Origin: Heterostelium multicystogenum | Lineage: Eukaryota > Evosea > Eumycetozoa > Acytosteliales > Acytosteliaceae | DNA length: 26,243 nt | NCBI GenBank assembly: GCA_003667245.1 | Contig: RCNN01000545.1 | Location: 1-26,243 of the forward strand | Reading direction: 5' to 3' | Shown here: piece after piece, positions 1 through 10,639 of the stretch | Layout: each line of letters starts with the position of its first letter | Numbering within the stretch: position 1 is the first letter of the stretch | The notes under the pieces: model-generated | What the model was told of the DNA's origin: nothing | Database searches by the model: none | The model's input: only the letters and a program-made list of their open reading frames with translations | Program-made: the position numbers and the translations under genes

Positions 1-594
1 ATGATAAAACCTACAAACTTGCTTTTGCATTCCTTTCGGTTGCACTGTCACAGCTGAGTCCTAACCCGTACGTTTGAAATTAGATTTATTATTGTAAGTC
101 TAGTCTCTACGATTCGAATCAAAATCAATCGAAACCAACCAGCTAACATCTCTCTTCTTTCATTCAAGGAATCACTTGGTTGAATATAAATTTAAATTTG
201 GTTATCAAGTAGACAACAAGGCAATCGTAGATATATCAGTAAGTCACTGCTCTACAGTGTTTGTTATTGATTGTTTGCTAAACATTGAGCTCTCGATATA
301 CATGATCAGCATAAGTTCCCTTGTCCTAATTGTATGACAGAATGTGAAATCAAGAAATAGTGTAATACAGTTGTTCGTAAAGAGCGAGCAGCTGGCAGCA
401 TGTCATCAGTGCTCTGTAAACGTATGTGAATGTTTCAACCTAATCCAATCTCGAAAAAAGCTCTAACATCCTCTCGTGTCTAGCTTTTGTTTGTAAAATG
501 CCCCAGAGAATACTGCCAAAGTGGATACATTTGTGTTTTGGATGAACAAAAAAGAGTTGTCAATTGCTCTGTATGCAAAATTCATTTGTATTAA
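1..594 (+). CDS. Fragmentary Cys-rich (RING/IBR-like) coding region, frame-broken
   Basis: Not firmly identified. Short open stretches in different frames carry clustered Cys/His: HCSTVFVIDC near 255-285, CPNC at 322-333, CHQC at 401-412 followed by CEC, and at 499-594 a piece starting CPREYC and ending NCSVC. The last matches the IBR pattern (C-x4-C, about 17 residues, C-x2-C), and the first two look like the second half of a RING finger, so a RING-between-RING type ubiquitin ligase fragment is possible. An intron from about 87 (GTTTGA) to about 168 (TTCAAG) may join a short 5' exon. No start codon is supported; the gene may begin outside the window. At least three frame changes are needed. 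It may be the N-terminal part of the chromodomain gene that follows, since the frame leading into the Met at 694 is open upstream. Zinc binding is inference from spacing only. Confidence 0.35.
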
Positions 595-693
595 ACGCTC
601 CTTTTTATAAAAGCATCCTTTCAAATACATTTCCAGTCAGTTCGAGTACCTTCGATACAAACAAGAAAGAACAGAGTATATTGTTTTCTACAG

Positions 694-2021
694 ATGGATC
701 AGTTACTTAGTCAAATGAGAATCAATTCAGAACAAATCAACCAATTCAAAAAGAAGTTTCAAAAGGAAGCGGAAACTATCAAAGAACATAAACAGATCGC
801 AGAGAATCCAGATTTGAAAGCTAAGTTCAACGCAACTTATAGAGAACGTTATGGTATATCACAATTGAATAATAAAAATTCCACATACACAGACATCAAT
901 ACAACGTCCACCGCAACCAAACCAACAACCACGTCCTCAACAACTATCACCACAGCAAGCAAAGCCAAACACATCTGTATATAATCAATCACCAGCAATA
1001 TACCAGTCCAAAGAAGGACCGTACCATCTATTCCCCTCCACAATCCTGGCGTTTATGCTGTTCCACCACCTACATCCGTGGCAACAACAACCCAGACAAT
1101 CGATCTTGTATCCAGCAATCCTCCAATTCCTAAGCAAACACCTACTGTTGTTCAAAAACCCCAGTTATACCATCCAAGCCACAACCACTTTCACCAGAGG
1201 AGCTTTTAGCAAAAGAAGAGAAGAAATCAGACTGAGAAATCTCGCGACAGTCAAAGAAGCATGGGAGTCATACCACATATTAGCAAAACGTGTAGCACAA
1301 AGAAGAAATATATTTCAGGAAACTGTTGATCAAGATGTTAAAAAGCCTATCCTTTTATTAATGTGGAGGCAAAACAAAACCCACTACACAGATACTCAAG
1401 GTCCCTATCAAACAAATACCAAGCAAAAAGAGTAGCAAGTTGTCAAAAAGTCAAAGAAAGAAACTTAGAAAAGAAAAAAAGATTCAAATGAAGAATAGTA
1501 ATAATAGTAATACCGTAGTAAAATCACAAAATTATCACAACCAGGCAATAGCAGCACAACTACTACAAGCCAGAAATCAACAGATCTAAAGAAATCTTCA
1601 GCATTAAAAGAGAAGGAGGCAAATGTAACAAAAGATAACCAACAAAGTTTAAGAGAGAAATAGCAATCAGAGAAAGAGAAAGAGAGATTCAATTAGATAA
1701 AGAGAGGGTCAGAGCAAAAGAAAAGGAAGATTTAATGAAATCAAAAGAAAACAGGCCTCCACAAGGAGTATTAGCAAGTCGCCAACTTCGAAGAATACTC
1801 CTGTTAAGATAGAGCAGGAGGTTGAAGACGAAGGTGATGATGAAGGAGAATATGCAGTGGAGTGTATATTGAAGCACAAAATTGTCAATGGAGAAATAGA
1901 GTATCTGGTCAAATGGGAAGGTTACAATGTCAGTGAAGCCAGTTGGGTCAATGAGAAACTATGTAATTGTAAAGCATTAATTCAGAAGTATTTGAGCTCA
2001 CAGGGTTTGAAATCAATATAG
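694..2021 (+). CDS. Chromodomain protein, frame-broken
   Basis: The C-terminus (about 1851-2000) is a clear chromodomain: YAVECILKHK, then a short Asn-Gly turn, EYLVKWEGY, and an ASWVNE segment, i.e. the Tyr/Trp aromatic cage positions and the W-E-x-x-W core of the HP1/Polycomb fold that reads methylated histone H3 tails. A Glu/Asp-rich stretch (about 1815-1850) precedes it. The protein stops 7 residues after the fold with no chromoshadow domain. Upstream pieces are polar and Lys/Glu/Gln-rich, including a coiled-coil-like block (694-840) and KEAWESYHILAKRV near 1246-1290. These lie in at least four frames, so the gene carries several indels or is decaying. It converges on APC8 with 55 bp between stop codons. 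A Ty3/gypsy chromo-integrase tail was considered, but no polymerase or integrase motif is present upstream. The Met at 694 is only the first Met of an open stretch; the true start may lie further upstream. Confidence 0.6.
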
Positions 2022-2076
2022 ATGTTGTGCCGGATCTTCATTTCCATAAATAAAACAATTGTCTGGATATTCCAAC

Positions 2077-4263
2077 CTATTTATTGTTTACACTATCGGA
2101 TTGTTGTTTCATTTGAATTCCAACTCTAATATCTTTGAGTAAAGACTTTGCTTCTTCCTTTTCGGGACCGGCATAGTCCAGCAGTCTGAGACAATACTTT
2201 TCCGCATGATCAAACTGTCCAAGTTTGTGTGATGGTGTGCTAAGAAGTGGAGTGCATCAATTGTCTCTTGTCCATCAATCTTTTCATTATCGCGATGATA
2301 TAGATTCTTCTTGTAATAGTAGGCTGCTTCTTCGTTTCTCTGCATGTCTTGATATAGCTTTGCAAGCTTTGAAAGTGCTACACGCTCAGGATCATAATTT
2401 TCTTCTGCTCTCTCATAACAGCGTATGGCATCAGGTATTCTCTCTAAAATCTCATAGCAACCTGCTATAGCACACCACATTCTAGGATCATAAGGATGGA
2501 TTGCAGTTGCCTTTTGGAAATAGTACAGCGAATATAACGGTAATTTGAGAAGCTGATAAGTTTGTCCAAGTCCGTACCATGCTCTATAATCCTTTGTATT
2601 GATATCCACCGCTTTTCTATAAGCATTGATAGCAGCTGCAACATTTTTAATCTCAAGGAACTCATGTCCAATTAAAGTCCATGCTTTATTACTTAATGAT
2701 TAGTAAGTCTAACTAAAGATCCAGGAACAAGATTTACATACCAGCAAGATATTTATCATTTAGTTTTAGTGCTCTTTGGAAATAGAGGATTGCTTTTTCG
2801 TGCTCTGATTTCAAACTGTAGTAATTGCCAATAATACAACATGTTTCTGGAGAATACTTCTCGGTCATCATTGCATTATGGGCAAGCATACTTAGATTCG
2901 CTTTATTATTGTGGACATAGAGAATATTGCTGTATACATCGATGCTTTCCAATCTGTGTGGCTCTATTTCTAATATTTTCTCAAATAACTCTTCTGCCCA
3001 CGCCATATTCTAGGAAGATGAAAATTAGTATATTGATCTGAATAAATTAAGTTTAGTACCTACCTCTAAGATTATAATGTCCAATTGCATTTTGTGCGGC
3101 TATATATGTGGAGTTGGGGAATGTTTTGGAGAGGTTGTTATAAATTGAGAGTGATTCTTTGTTTTGTTGTAGTTCAAGTGTAGTATGTGCATAGAAAAAG
3201 TCTTTCATAAAATGATCAGGGAGCTTGAGTTGTGCTATTGATTGTATATCTTTGCAAAGTGATGCCAGATCTAACCAAGCCGACCAGTTGCATGGGTAAA
3301 GTGTGAGGGATCGGACGAGGATCTGTTTTGATAAAGGTACATTGTTGTTTTTCCATAATACTATTGAATAGAGATAGAGAAGGAATGGGTCGTGAAGCTC
3401 CTCTTTTGTATTGAGATACCACTGCTGGATTCGATTTGAAGTTGTTGCATTTCTCTGCTCGTCTGTTCATTTCCTGTTGCACCAACTCCCATCTTTGTGT
3501 TGTCTCCGTTTGCTCCGCTGTCTGCGGCATTATCTGCTGCACTCGTACTGCTTCCAGTATTTCCAGCCTGTCCATTTCCACTGCCACTCTTTCCTGAGGT
3601 TTGATCGGCGCGACTCTCAACAGCCTCTTCAAGTGATCGCTTCTCATATGCCAAATATAATGAATACATTGAAGAAAGAGCGAAAGTGAACTCTTGCATG
3701 CATTGTGATTGAGTACATCTGCACAGCGTCGATACTCCTTCAAATCAAAGTAACTTTTTGCCAGCAGATACTTTGCGTGCTCCTCACTTCCATGTTGTAT
3801 TGTGCACATGCCAGCATATGCGGGAGGAGTCGGAGTATCGGTTGACAGCTCTTGAAAGCCATGTCTATTGTGTGCCAAAATGCAACGCTGACATATATTC
3901 ATATTACAATCAACACAGTACACGATACAGTCATGGTTATTGTGTATACTACATTTTTACTTTTCTATCTTTATCAAATTCACTATTGCCACTTCCATTA
4001 CCATTGCCATTGCCATTACCACTTTTGCTCTCTACAAACTCGTTTGTATTCAAACCATTTAATTGTTCAGAAGCCCATTTTGAACTTAGATACAATCCTC
4101 TTTTCGACAGATCTTCAATCGACTTTATCAGTTCATTTTTAATATTATAACTACCACCAGTATTACTACTACTACTACTACCACTGTTGCTATTGCTGTT
4201 GATGTTGCTACTGCTGCTGTTGATACTGATAATGCTATCACAGCTGTGATTATTCGTATTCAT
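2077..4263 (-). CDS. anapc8: Anaphase-promoting complex subunit 8 (APC8/CDC23), TPR protein
   Basis: TPR scaffold subunit of the APC/C ubiquitin ligase, which drives degradation of cyclins and securin. Family signatures are plain: YLLAKSYFDLKEYRR near the N-terminus, ETCCIIGNYYSLKSEHEKA, YFQRALKLN, DYRAWYGLGQTYQLLKLP, and the final TPRs with ALSKLAKLYQ. The start at 4261-4263 gives an Asn/Ser-rich head, then KRGLYLSSKWASEQL, the usual APC8 N-terminal helix. Likely introns: 3952-3865, 3063-3010, 2741-2684. About 660 residues after correction, against about 600 in human; the excess is low-complexity Asn/Gly/Ser sequence. Frame breaks lie near 3700, 3436, at the 3063/3010 intron border and near 2224. 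After the last, the real C-terminus (GQFDHAEKYC onward) ends in TAG at 2079-2077, past the false stop at 2109. It is tail-to-tail with the chromodomain gene. Identification is firm; exact exon borders are inferred. Confidence 0.93.
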
Positions 4264-4833
4264 TATTACTATAAAATACAAATACTAATAAATATCACAT
4301 AATCAAATTTGTAAGTAACAATAGATTTTCCCTCCAAAATTTTCAAAAACAAAAACTTTGGGAATTGAGTACAACACTTTTGGAACTCCATGTCTGATTG
4401 GTTATTATATCTAATTTTACTGTAATATAACAATAGAACTAATATCACTTGTGTGGAGGTCAGGTTTAAATGGACAGTTCGTACAGAAGCAGGGGAAAAG
4501 TAAGATGGCAGACCAGATCCCAGATCAAAAAACAAATAAACACTTAATTATACTAAAAGATTTTAGAAGAGTTGGACCCTGATTTCTAACAGACATTCAC
4601 ATTATAAAAATATATTTAAATAATCTATACTAACAAAATACTTTTTTGAAAAAAAAAAAAAAACTACTGTTGATAACAATCTATATACTTAGATAATATT
4701 ATCAGGAATTTAGTTTTTTATTTTTAAAAGAAATGTCGTGTTGTTTAAAAGACACCTAATATCAATTTTAAATGATCAAAACATTTATTCATCAAATTTT
4801 CTATAGATCTCATACTATTTTTAGGAAGTACAC

Positions 4834-4854
4834 CATTGGTGGAGGTAACCAATG
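4834..4854. repeat. Perfect 7-bp inverted repeat (hairpin)
   Basis: CATTGGT (4834-4840) and ACCAATG (4848-4854) are perfect complements around a 7-nt purine-rich loop. About 30 bases downstream a second, weaker GTGGG/CCCAC pair surrounds TAGAGTC. The patch is clearly less AT-rich than its surroundings. The function is unknown; it could be a transcribed structure or a protein site. Confidence 0.45.
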
Positions 4855-5560
4855 AATTTGAAAAAAACAAAACAAAAATGTGGGTAGAGTCCACCCCACC
4901 AACGACCATATGTGGTTTTTCTTATTTTATTGCGAACTTTAGCAAAAACAAAAAAGATCTTTGAACCAATTTGGAACGTGCACATGAGATAACTTATATA
5001 TTATCTGCCACACTCCCCTCAGATAGCTTTACATAATGCCACAATACTTTTTACTCTTGGATAAAGAAAACAAAAACAACAACAACATTGACAATGGCAA
5101 AATCAAAACCCACATAATAATATTATTTCTAACGACATTTTCAACACCTCTCTATCGGTATGTATCCATGCACCACCACATATTACAATATCACTGTTAC
5201 AGTAGAGAGTCTAGAACCCCAGGGCAAATTCGATATTAGTCCCATTTTATAATAACTATTAAATATCTACTTCCATGTCACTCAATCCACCATTCAAAAT
5301 ACTCCTCAAAACACTCCAAATAGATAGATAGATAAATATACATACATAAATATCTATATTATATATATATACAATCTATATTATATAATTAATTTGAATT
5401 TATTAACAACTCATTAACAATTAATTAAATTTTAAAATAGTATTAATTCATCTTAAAGTAAATAAAACAAAAATTATTATTAATTAAAGTAATAATTAAA
5501 ATATTATATTATAAACTATTTGATAAAAAAAACAATTATTATTAGTATTTTAAATACATA

Positions 5561-5595
5561 ACAACAACAACAACAACAACAATAATAATAATAAT
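5561..5595. repeat. CAA/AAT trinucleotide microsatellite
   Basis: Seven to eight ACA/CAA units pass directly into five AAT units. Such tracts are common in dictyostelid intergenic DNA, and in coding DNA they make Gln/Asn runs. No gene encloses this one. Confidence 0.85.
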
Positions 5596-5647
5596 ATATA
5601 ATAATAAAAATAGAAACAAAGAATTTATTACTTTTGGATCTGTAGAT

Positions 5648-5812
5648 ATGCCTATATCCACATCCACACACACTAGTCGACCAAATAAAAAAACTCAACC
5701 AATAATAAAAACAAAAAAACCTATACCTTGGGTTCATCTCACCACTTCTCCAACAAAAGATAGAGTTTGTTGGGCAATTCTTTTTTACCCCACACCTATC
5801 CTCATTCTATAG
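5648..5812 (+). CDS. Possible small ORF of unknown function (54 codons)
   Basis: Not recognised. An ATG at 5648 opens 54 codons with mixed, non-repetitive composition (it includes PIPWVHLTTSPTKDRVCW) in a region where random frames close quickly. The ORF ends at 5812. It crosses a T6 run at 5781-5786; if that run were T5, as at several other homopolymers in this window, the frame would stay open to a stop at 5937-5939, giving about 96 codons with a Thr- and Gln-rich tail. The frame is also open upstream of the ATG for more than 10 codons. Against it: no homology that I recognise, and no clear splice or promoter signals. It could equally be the 5' leader of the ARM/BTB gene. Confidence 0.25.
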   Translation: MPISTSTHTSRPNKKTQPIIKTKKPIPWVHLTTSPTKDRVCWAILFYPTPILIL

Positions 5813-6442
5813 ACGTCTATCAACAACAACAACTACTACTACAAGATCTCTCCAAATCAACAAACCATTTTTACAACAACGAGTTTGTTCTAGTTCACTC
5901 CAACAGCAAACTACCAAGGAGCCAACCAACAGACGTTAGTTTTATACATTCACTGGTAACATTGACAACATACACATACATTCATACATACATACACACT
6001 TCTTTAGAATTACATATTGACATTCAATTGACCAAAGCAACCAAACTATTCGATCTTGAAAATCGAAATCATTTTTTATTTTTTTATTTTGTGAAGTTAT
6101 TTGTAGAGAATTACTCAGGACTAAAGTCGTGACAGCTGCAACATACACTTCCAACCAATATTTTCAAAATCATAATAGGATCATTTAGGTGATTCTTTCA
6201 TGAATTATCGTATTTGTTGTACAATTATCAATTACATAATAATAATAATATTATATTTTAATTTCATACCTGTTTGTTAATTTTTCCTTTTATTTATTAA
6301 CTTTATTTGTATTTTTAAAATAGATTAGAATTGAAAAAAAAATAATATCGTTGGAATAAACAATAAGAGTTTATTTTTATATTATAAATATATATTTATT
6401 ATATTCTAAATATAGAATAGAATAGAATAGTATAATATAGAA

Positions 6443-8547
6443 ATGAATGGAACAATTAACCATATAGACTCGGGATTTATATCCTCAATGCGAAATGAGT
6501 CACCAATATTAAGTTTTATGGAAAATGTAGATAGGTAAGAGTTTGATAAAATAATAAATATTTAAATGTAGATAGCAATTAGATGGTGATAAATAAATTA
6601 ACTATAATACTTCTATTTAAATATGTATAGAATTTTAAATCTTACAAAATCACAATACCCACAACTACAACATACTGGAATGTTTTCTCTAAGTGAATTA
6701 ACTTTTCAAAGATTTAAATTTATGGTAACTGTTTTTGCAAAGTTCCGTTCTTTTAGACCCATTTTATCTCTTTTAGCATCGAAAGAGAAGAAAACAAGAG
6801 ATATTGTCATTTCATTATTATGGAATTTCTCAGCAGAAGGTATGTATTATTAATAATATCCTTATTACTCTAAAAATTAATTAACTTAATCATATGTGGT
6901 TTAAATTTATTCAGAGAGTTTGAAAATTAAGCTATTTGATGAAGGAATTTTCGATTTCATTTTTGAGAATATGGATAAATTTGGAGAAGACCAAACTTTG
7001 GCTATATCAGCTATTATCCAAAATCTATCAGAATACAGATTCGAACGTGGAATCATTAACCCTAATCAACTCAAGATCTCAAAGAATAAGTTTTTGATGA
7101 GATTATTAATTGAGAGAGCATCTAGTAGAGATAAGAAGTTGAAATTCCTCTCTTGTTTGACCATTTGCAACCTTTCAATGCATGAAGAAATTAGATTGAA
7201 ATTCATAAAAGAAGGTTATTTCAAACCAATATTAGATTTTCTTAATGAATACCATGAGGACTACCAATTTCCAGCAACTTTCAACTGGGTTACTCTTCAA
7301 CCACATGTCCCACTTTTAGAATCCAAAGATGTCGAAGTCCAATCATTTGTATTATATTGTATAAATAGCTTTTCATCAGGATGTAAGCATCTTAATATAT
7401 TATATTTTACCTACATTATTTTATAACTAATCAATTTATAATTAGCGAGATATGATAGATCACTATGGAAAGGATTAATGCAGAATAGAGGTGTCTTATC
7501 CCTCGGAAATCTAACTAAATCGAATAATGAATTTGTTTCTTCTTTGGCTAAGAAAATATCTAAATCTCTAGGAATAGGAGGTAAATATATAAAGGAATAA
7601 TCAATGATATATACAAGTTTCTTATACTTTTGATTTATTTAGAATCTTCCATTATGGTTGAGGATCCTGATGTTGAAATGACAGCTAACATTAAGAATTT
7701 ATATACTCAATCATTATTTACAGATGTAAGTCAAAATTATTCTCTTTTCTACCTTCAATTTTCGTTCTAACATGTTTCTTAGTTCACCATTCAATGTGGA
7801 TCTGAGTCTTTCAAAGTTCATAAATCCATATGCCTCTCCAGATGTCGGAAACTCAAAGAAATTCTCAAAGATCAAAACGAAAATATAAGAGTTGTGAATA
7901 GCCCCGAAGGAATATTTGGCGAAGTTCTCGAAATCCAAGATCTCCAATTGTTTGAGATTCTTAGAGAGATTTTCAAATACCTCTACGGATTCAATGCAGA
8001 TCTGACTGAACCCACTGCTAAGATCATTATTAAATACGCCAATCGACTCGAGCTTGATGAACTTAAACAACATTGCGAATACTACTTGTGGCACTATATA
8101 GATTGTGACAATGCTGGAGAGTATCTAGACATTGCCATGGAGAGTAACGCCGAACAACTCCAGAGAGTTACACTAGAATTTATCATTAGGAACATTGTAT
8201 TCATTTACAATGGTAACTTTACATATTATATCCCAGAAAACTCACCAATCAACCAAAGCAATGAAATCAACAACAACAACAACGATAACAACAACAATAA
8301 TAATATTGAAATGAATCTTGATCACTGTAAAATAGAATCTGACGAAGAGGATGAAGCTACAAGTAGCAACAGCGTCACCAACGATAAACACAACAACGAC
8401 AACAACGAAAAAAAGAAAAAACAATCTAAATGGAGAGGACAATGGAATGACAGAACCAAAGAGTGTGTCTATGAAACCTATCGCAAGTTCTTAGACAAAC
8501 AAAAGAAAGAGATATTCCAATTAAATTTAGAAGTAATGAACCAATAA
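6443..8547 (+). CDS. Armadillo-repeat and BTB/POZ domain protein
   Basis: Six exons join in phase with no frame break: 6443-6534, 6631-6839, 6915-7382, 7446-7580, 7643-7725, 7783-8547, giving 583 residues. The first ~380 residues are helical ARM/HEAT-like repeats (e.g. RDIVISLLWNFSAE, LKFLSCLTICNLS). A BTB domain follows, starting LYTQSLFTDFTIQCGSESFKVHKSICLSRC, written here as LYTQSLFTDF then TIQCGSESFKVHKS, and ending with YANRLELDELKQHCEYYL and a BACK-like helix pair. The C-terminal ~100 residues hold an Asn run, an acidic patch and a Lys-rich segment. ARM+BTB proteins in plants and amoebae act as Cullin-3 adaptors or interaction scaffolds; that role here is inference. Introns are 57-96 nt with GTAAGN, GTATGT and GTAAAT donors. 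The start is the first ATG in frame. The specific orthologue is not identified. Confidence 0.88.
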
Positions 8548-8976
8548 TTAACATATTATTATACATAGTTTTATTATTATATATATATATTTGATATTTT
8601 ATTATTATATATATTCAAAATTCACAAATAATAGTTGTATATTATATTAGTACATCAAAACAAAAGACAAAAGACATTCATTTATTTATTTAATTAAATA
8701 AACAAATTAAAAATATATTCTTTAGATTAAAATCCCTCAAACCTTTTTTAAATCTTGTATTTATTGGAATTTTTATTAATACACTCTTGCATTTAATTTA
8801 TTTTGATTACTGTTTGATTTGTTTTGAAGACTAAAGTATAAAGATATTAAGATAACAAGTTATATATATATAATAACAAAGACAGGAGATACAAATACGA
8901 TAATTAATTATTTGAAATAACATCAAATTCATTAGTTATCAAACCAAAGTATAATAGATAGATTAGATATAATAAC
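8548..8976. other. Short AT-rich intergenic spacer
   Basis: This is 429 bases of TA- and T/A-run DNA between the ARM/BTB stop and the SPT2 start. It holds the 3' end of one gene and the promoter of the next. AATAAA-like strings occur near 8695-8703. No ORF or RNA gene is visible. Confidence 0.7.
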
Positions 8977-10639
8977 ATGAACTCTGTTCAACCAAGATTT
9001 GACCCTGCTGCTATCGAAAAATATAGACCAAAGATAATTGTAGATGAAAGATATAAAGCACCTGATGCTCTACTGAAAAAAACGAACTGTAAAATACTCT
9101 TTAGATGAAGATGATGGTATGATTGAGTAGCTTGCAATAGGATTTTTACAGTGTGAATTATGAGAAGACAAGGATCTAACTTGCTTTATATATATATAGA
9201 AAAGAAACAGGTAAAGAAGAAATCTCCAGCTAAAAGAGAAAGAGAAAATGATAGGGACGACAATGATAGGGAGATAAAAGAGAGAAAATCCAAGAAAAAT
9301 ACATCGACTTCTTCACCTTCAAGCAGCGCTGCGAATAAGAATAAAGAAACAAAGAAACCAGCACCTACCATTGCACCAAAACTACTCAACGATGCCCAAA
9401 ACGATTTTCTATGGGGCGTTTCAATTAAGAAATCAAATGCAGGTGAACCAATACCTAATAATATAAATAGCTCAAAGACAACATCTTCAACCTCATCACT
9501 CAAGCCTTCTTTGTCGTCAAATGACTCAAAACCAATATCAACTTCAATTAAATCCACAACCTCATCATCATCCTCTTCATCCTCTTCCTCTTCAAATGGT
9601 AATTCACAAGTAGTAAAGAAATCGACTACAACATACTCAAGCTCAACTTCATCTTCCTCTCACTCAAAACCAACAACCTCTTCTTCCTCAAAATCAAACT
9701 CAACATCTTCACACTCCCCTAGCTCAAAACCAACCAACACTGTGAATAAATCTGCATCGTCAACTTCCTCAAACTCATCACCAGCTCTGGGTAAACTAAG
9801 CACAAGCGTCAACAATAAACTATCAACAAACTCATCACCAATCGTTAGATCACAACCAACTATAGTCAAAGTGAACCCATCATCTCAGTCAACAACCAAG
9901 GTGTTTCACCATTATCGCATGACCTACCTTTAATGAAAAAGCCAACAGTACATCACATGCGCAGTGCATCGCTCCCTCCACTCAAAACAAACTCACAATC
10001 TTCATCAGCAAAATCATCATCCTCTTCGTCATCCACTAATCGATCATCGACAACAACAACAAGCCACACGAAACAGAGATAAAGATCACAGAGACAAAGA
10101 TCGTAGGGATAAAGACATTAGAGATCATAGAGATAAAGATCGTAGAGACAGCAAGAATAGTCATAGCAATGGAAATAAGGCATCATCGTTTAACGGTAGA
10201 AGTTCATCTAGTAATGGATCAAGTAGGGTTGGATCTAGTCAAGCAACACGTAGATATTCCAAATACTCCGACGACGAAGAGGACGATTACGATGATGAAT
10301 ACGATTCAGACGATGATTTTAATCGATGACAACGAATCCGACGAAGCTAGACGTGAGCTTCAAAAGACACTGTCAATGTTCAGAGGATATAAGGCACACA
10401 AAAACAACAGATTCGACGACGATTTTGACGATCGATCAATGGATGCAGGTTTCGATGAAATAGAAGAAGAGGAGAGAAGATCCGCCTACATCGCGCAAAA
10501 AGAAGATAAACGTGCAATCGAAGAAGAAATGAGATACCGTCGAGAAAAGAAGAAAGAAAGAAAAAGCACTATAGCTCAAGATAATCTCAACAAAATAATA
10601 ATAGTATTAATAGTAAATAACACAACACAACAAATATAA
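8977..10639 (+). CDS. SPT2-like histone H3-H4 chaperone
   Basis: The C-terminus carries the SPT2 signature: an acidic block ending EYDSDDDF, then IDDNESDEARRELQKTLSMF, FRGYK, an acidic stretch, and EEIEEEERRS-like and KREKKKERK-like basic/acidic helices. In yeast and animals this segment binds H3-H4 and acts in transcription elongation and chromatin. The N-terminus begins MNSVQPRFDPAAIEKYRPK, followed by one intron (9117-9199) and a long Ser/Thr/Lys-rich disordered middle with Ser runs and KDRRDKD-type repeats. The total is about 526 residues. The frame breaks at an A7 run (9076-9082; A6 restores it), near 9885, near 10070, and at 10321-10322, where one extra A separates DDDF from IDD. The last codons may instead end at 10620 in another frame. 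The SPT2 assignment rests on the C-terminal block. Confidence 0.82.

Larger units (their letters stand above)
4264..6442. other. Divergent intergenic region, AT-rich
   Basis: This lies between the heads of APC8 (minus) and the ARM/BTB gene (plus), so both promoters should be here. It holds an A15 run at 4649-4663, a patch of higher GC with hairpins around 4826-4915, TA- and TAA-rich DNA at 5320-5620 and a microsatellite at 5561-5595. Open frames at 5036-5239, 5767-6132 and 4535-4269 (minus) are low-complexity and not supported as genes. A possible small ORF at 5648 is listed separately. No tRNA or other RNA gene was recognised. Confidence 0.6.

Noticed and set aside
60..140. tRNA-like string around GATTCGAATC
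   Set aside because: No acceptor stem, D-arm or anticodon arm can be drawn around it.
1851..2021. Chromodomain as the tail of a Ty3/gypsy-type retrotransposon polyprotein
   Set aside because: No reverse transcriptase, RNase H, integrase or LTR was seen in the 1.8 kb upstream.
3216..3510. Second half of a long minus-strand frame over APC8 that appears to extend it
   Set aside because: Beyond the break near 3700 this frame is out of register. The APC8-like sequence (LLYLYSIVLWKN, NWSAWLDLASL) lies in another frame.
4269..4535. Minus-strand 88-codon ORF just upstream of APC8
   Set aside because: It shows no homology and ends six bases before the APC8 start codon in a different frame; it is probably leader sequence.
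5767..6132. 121-codon plus-strand ORF
   Set aside because: It is mostly CAA, ACA and CATA repeats. The overlapping frame starting at 5648 is less repetitive and was listed instead at low confidence.
9186..9557. Minus-strand 123-codon ORF across the SPT2-like gene
   Set aside because: It is an antisense shadow of the Ser/Lys-rich region, and the plus-strand frame carries the conserved protein.
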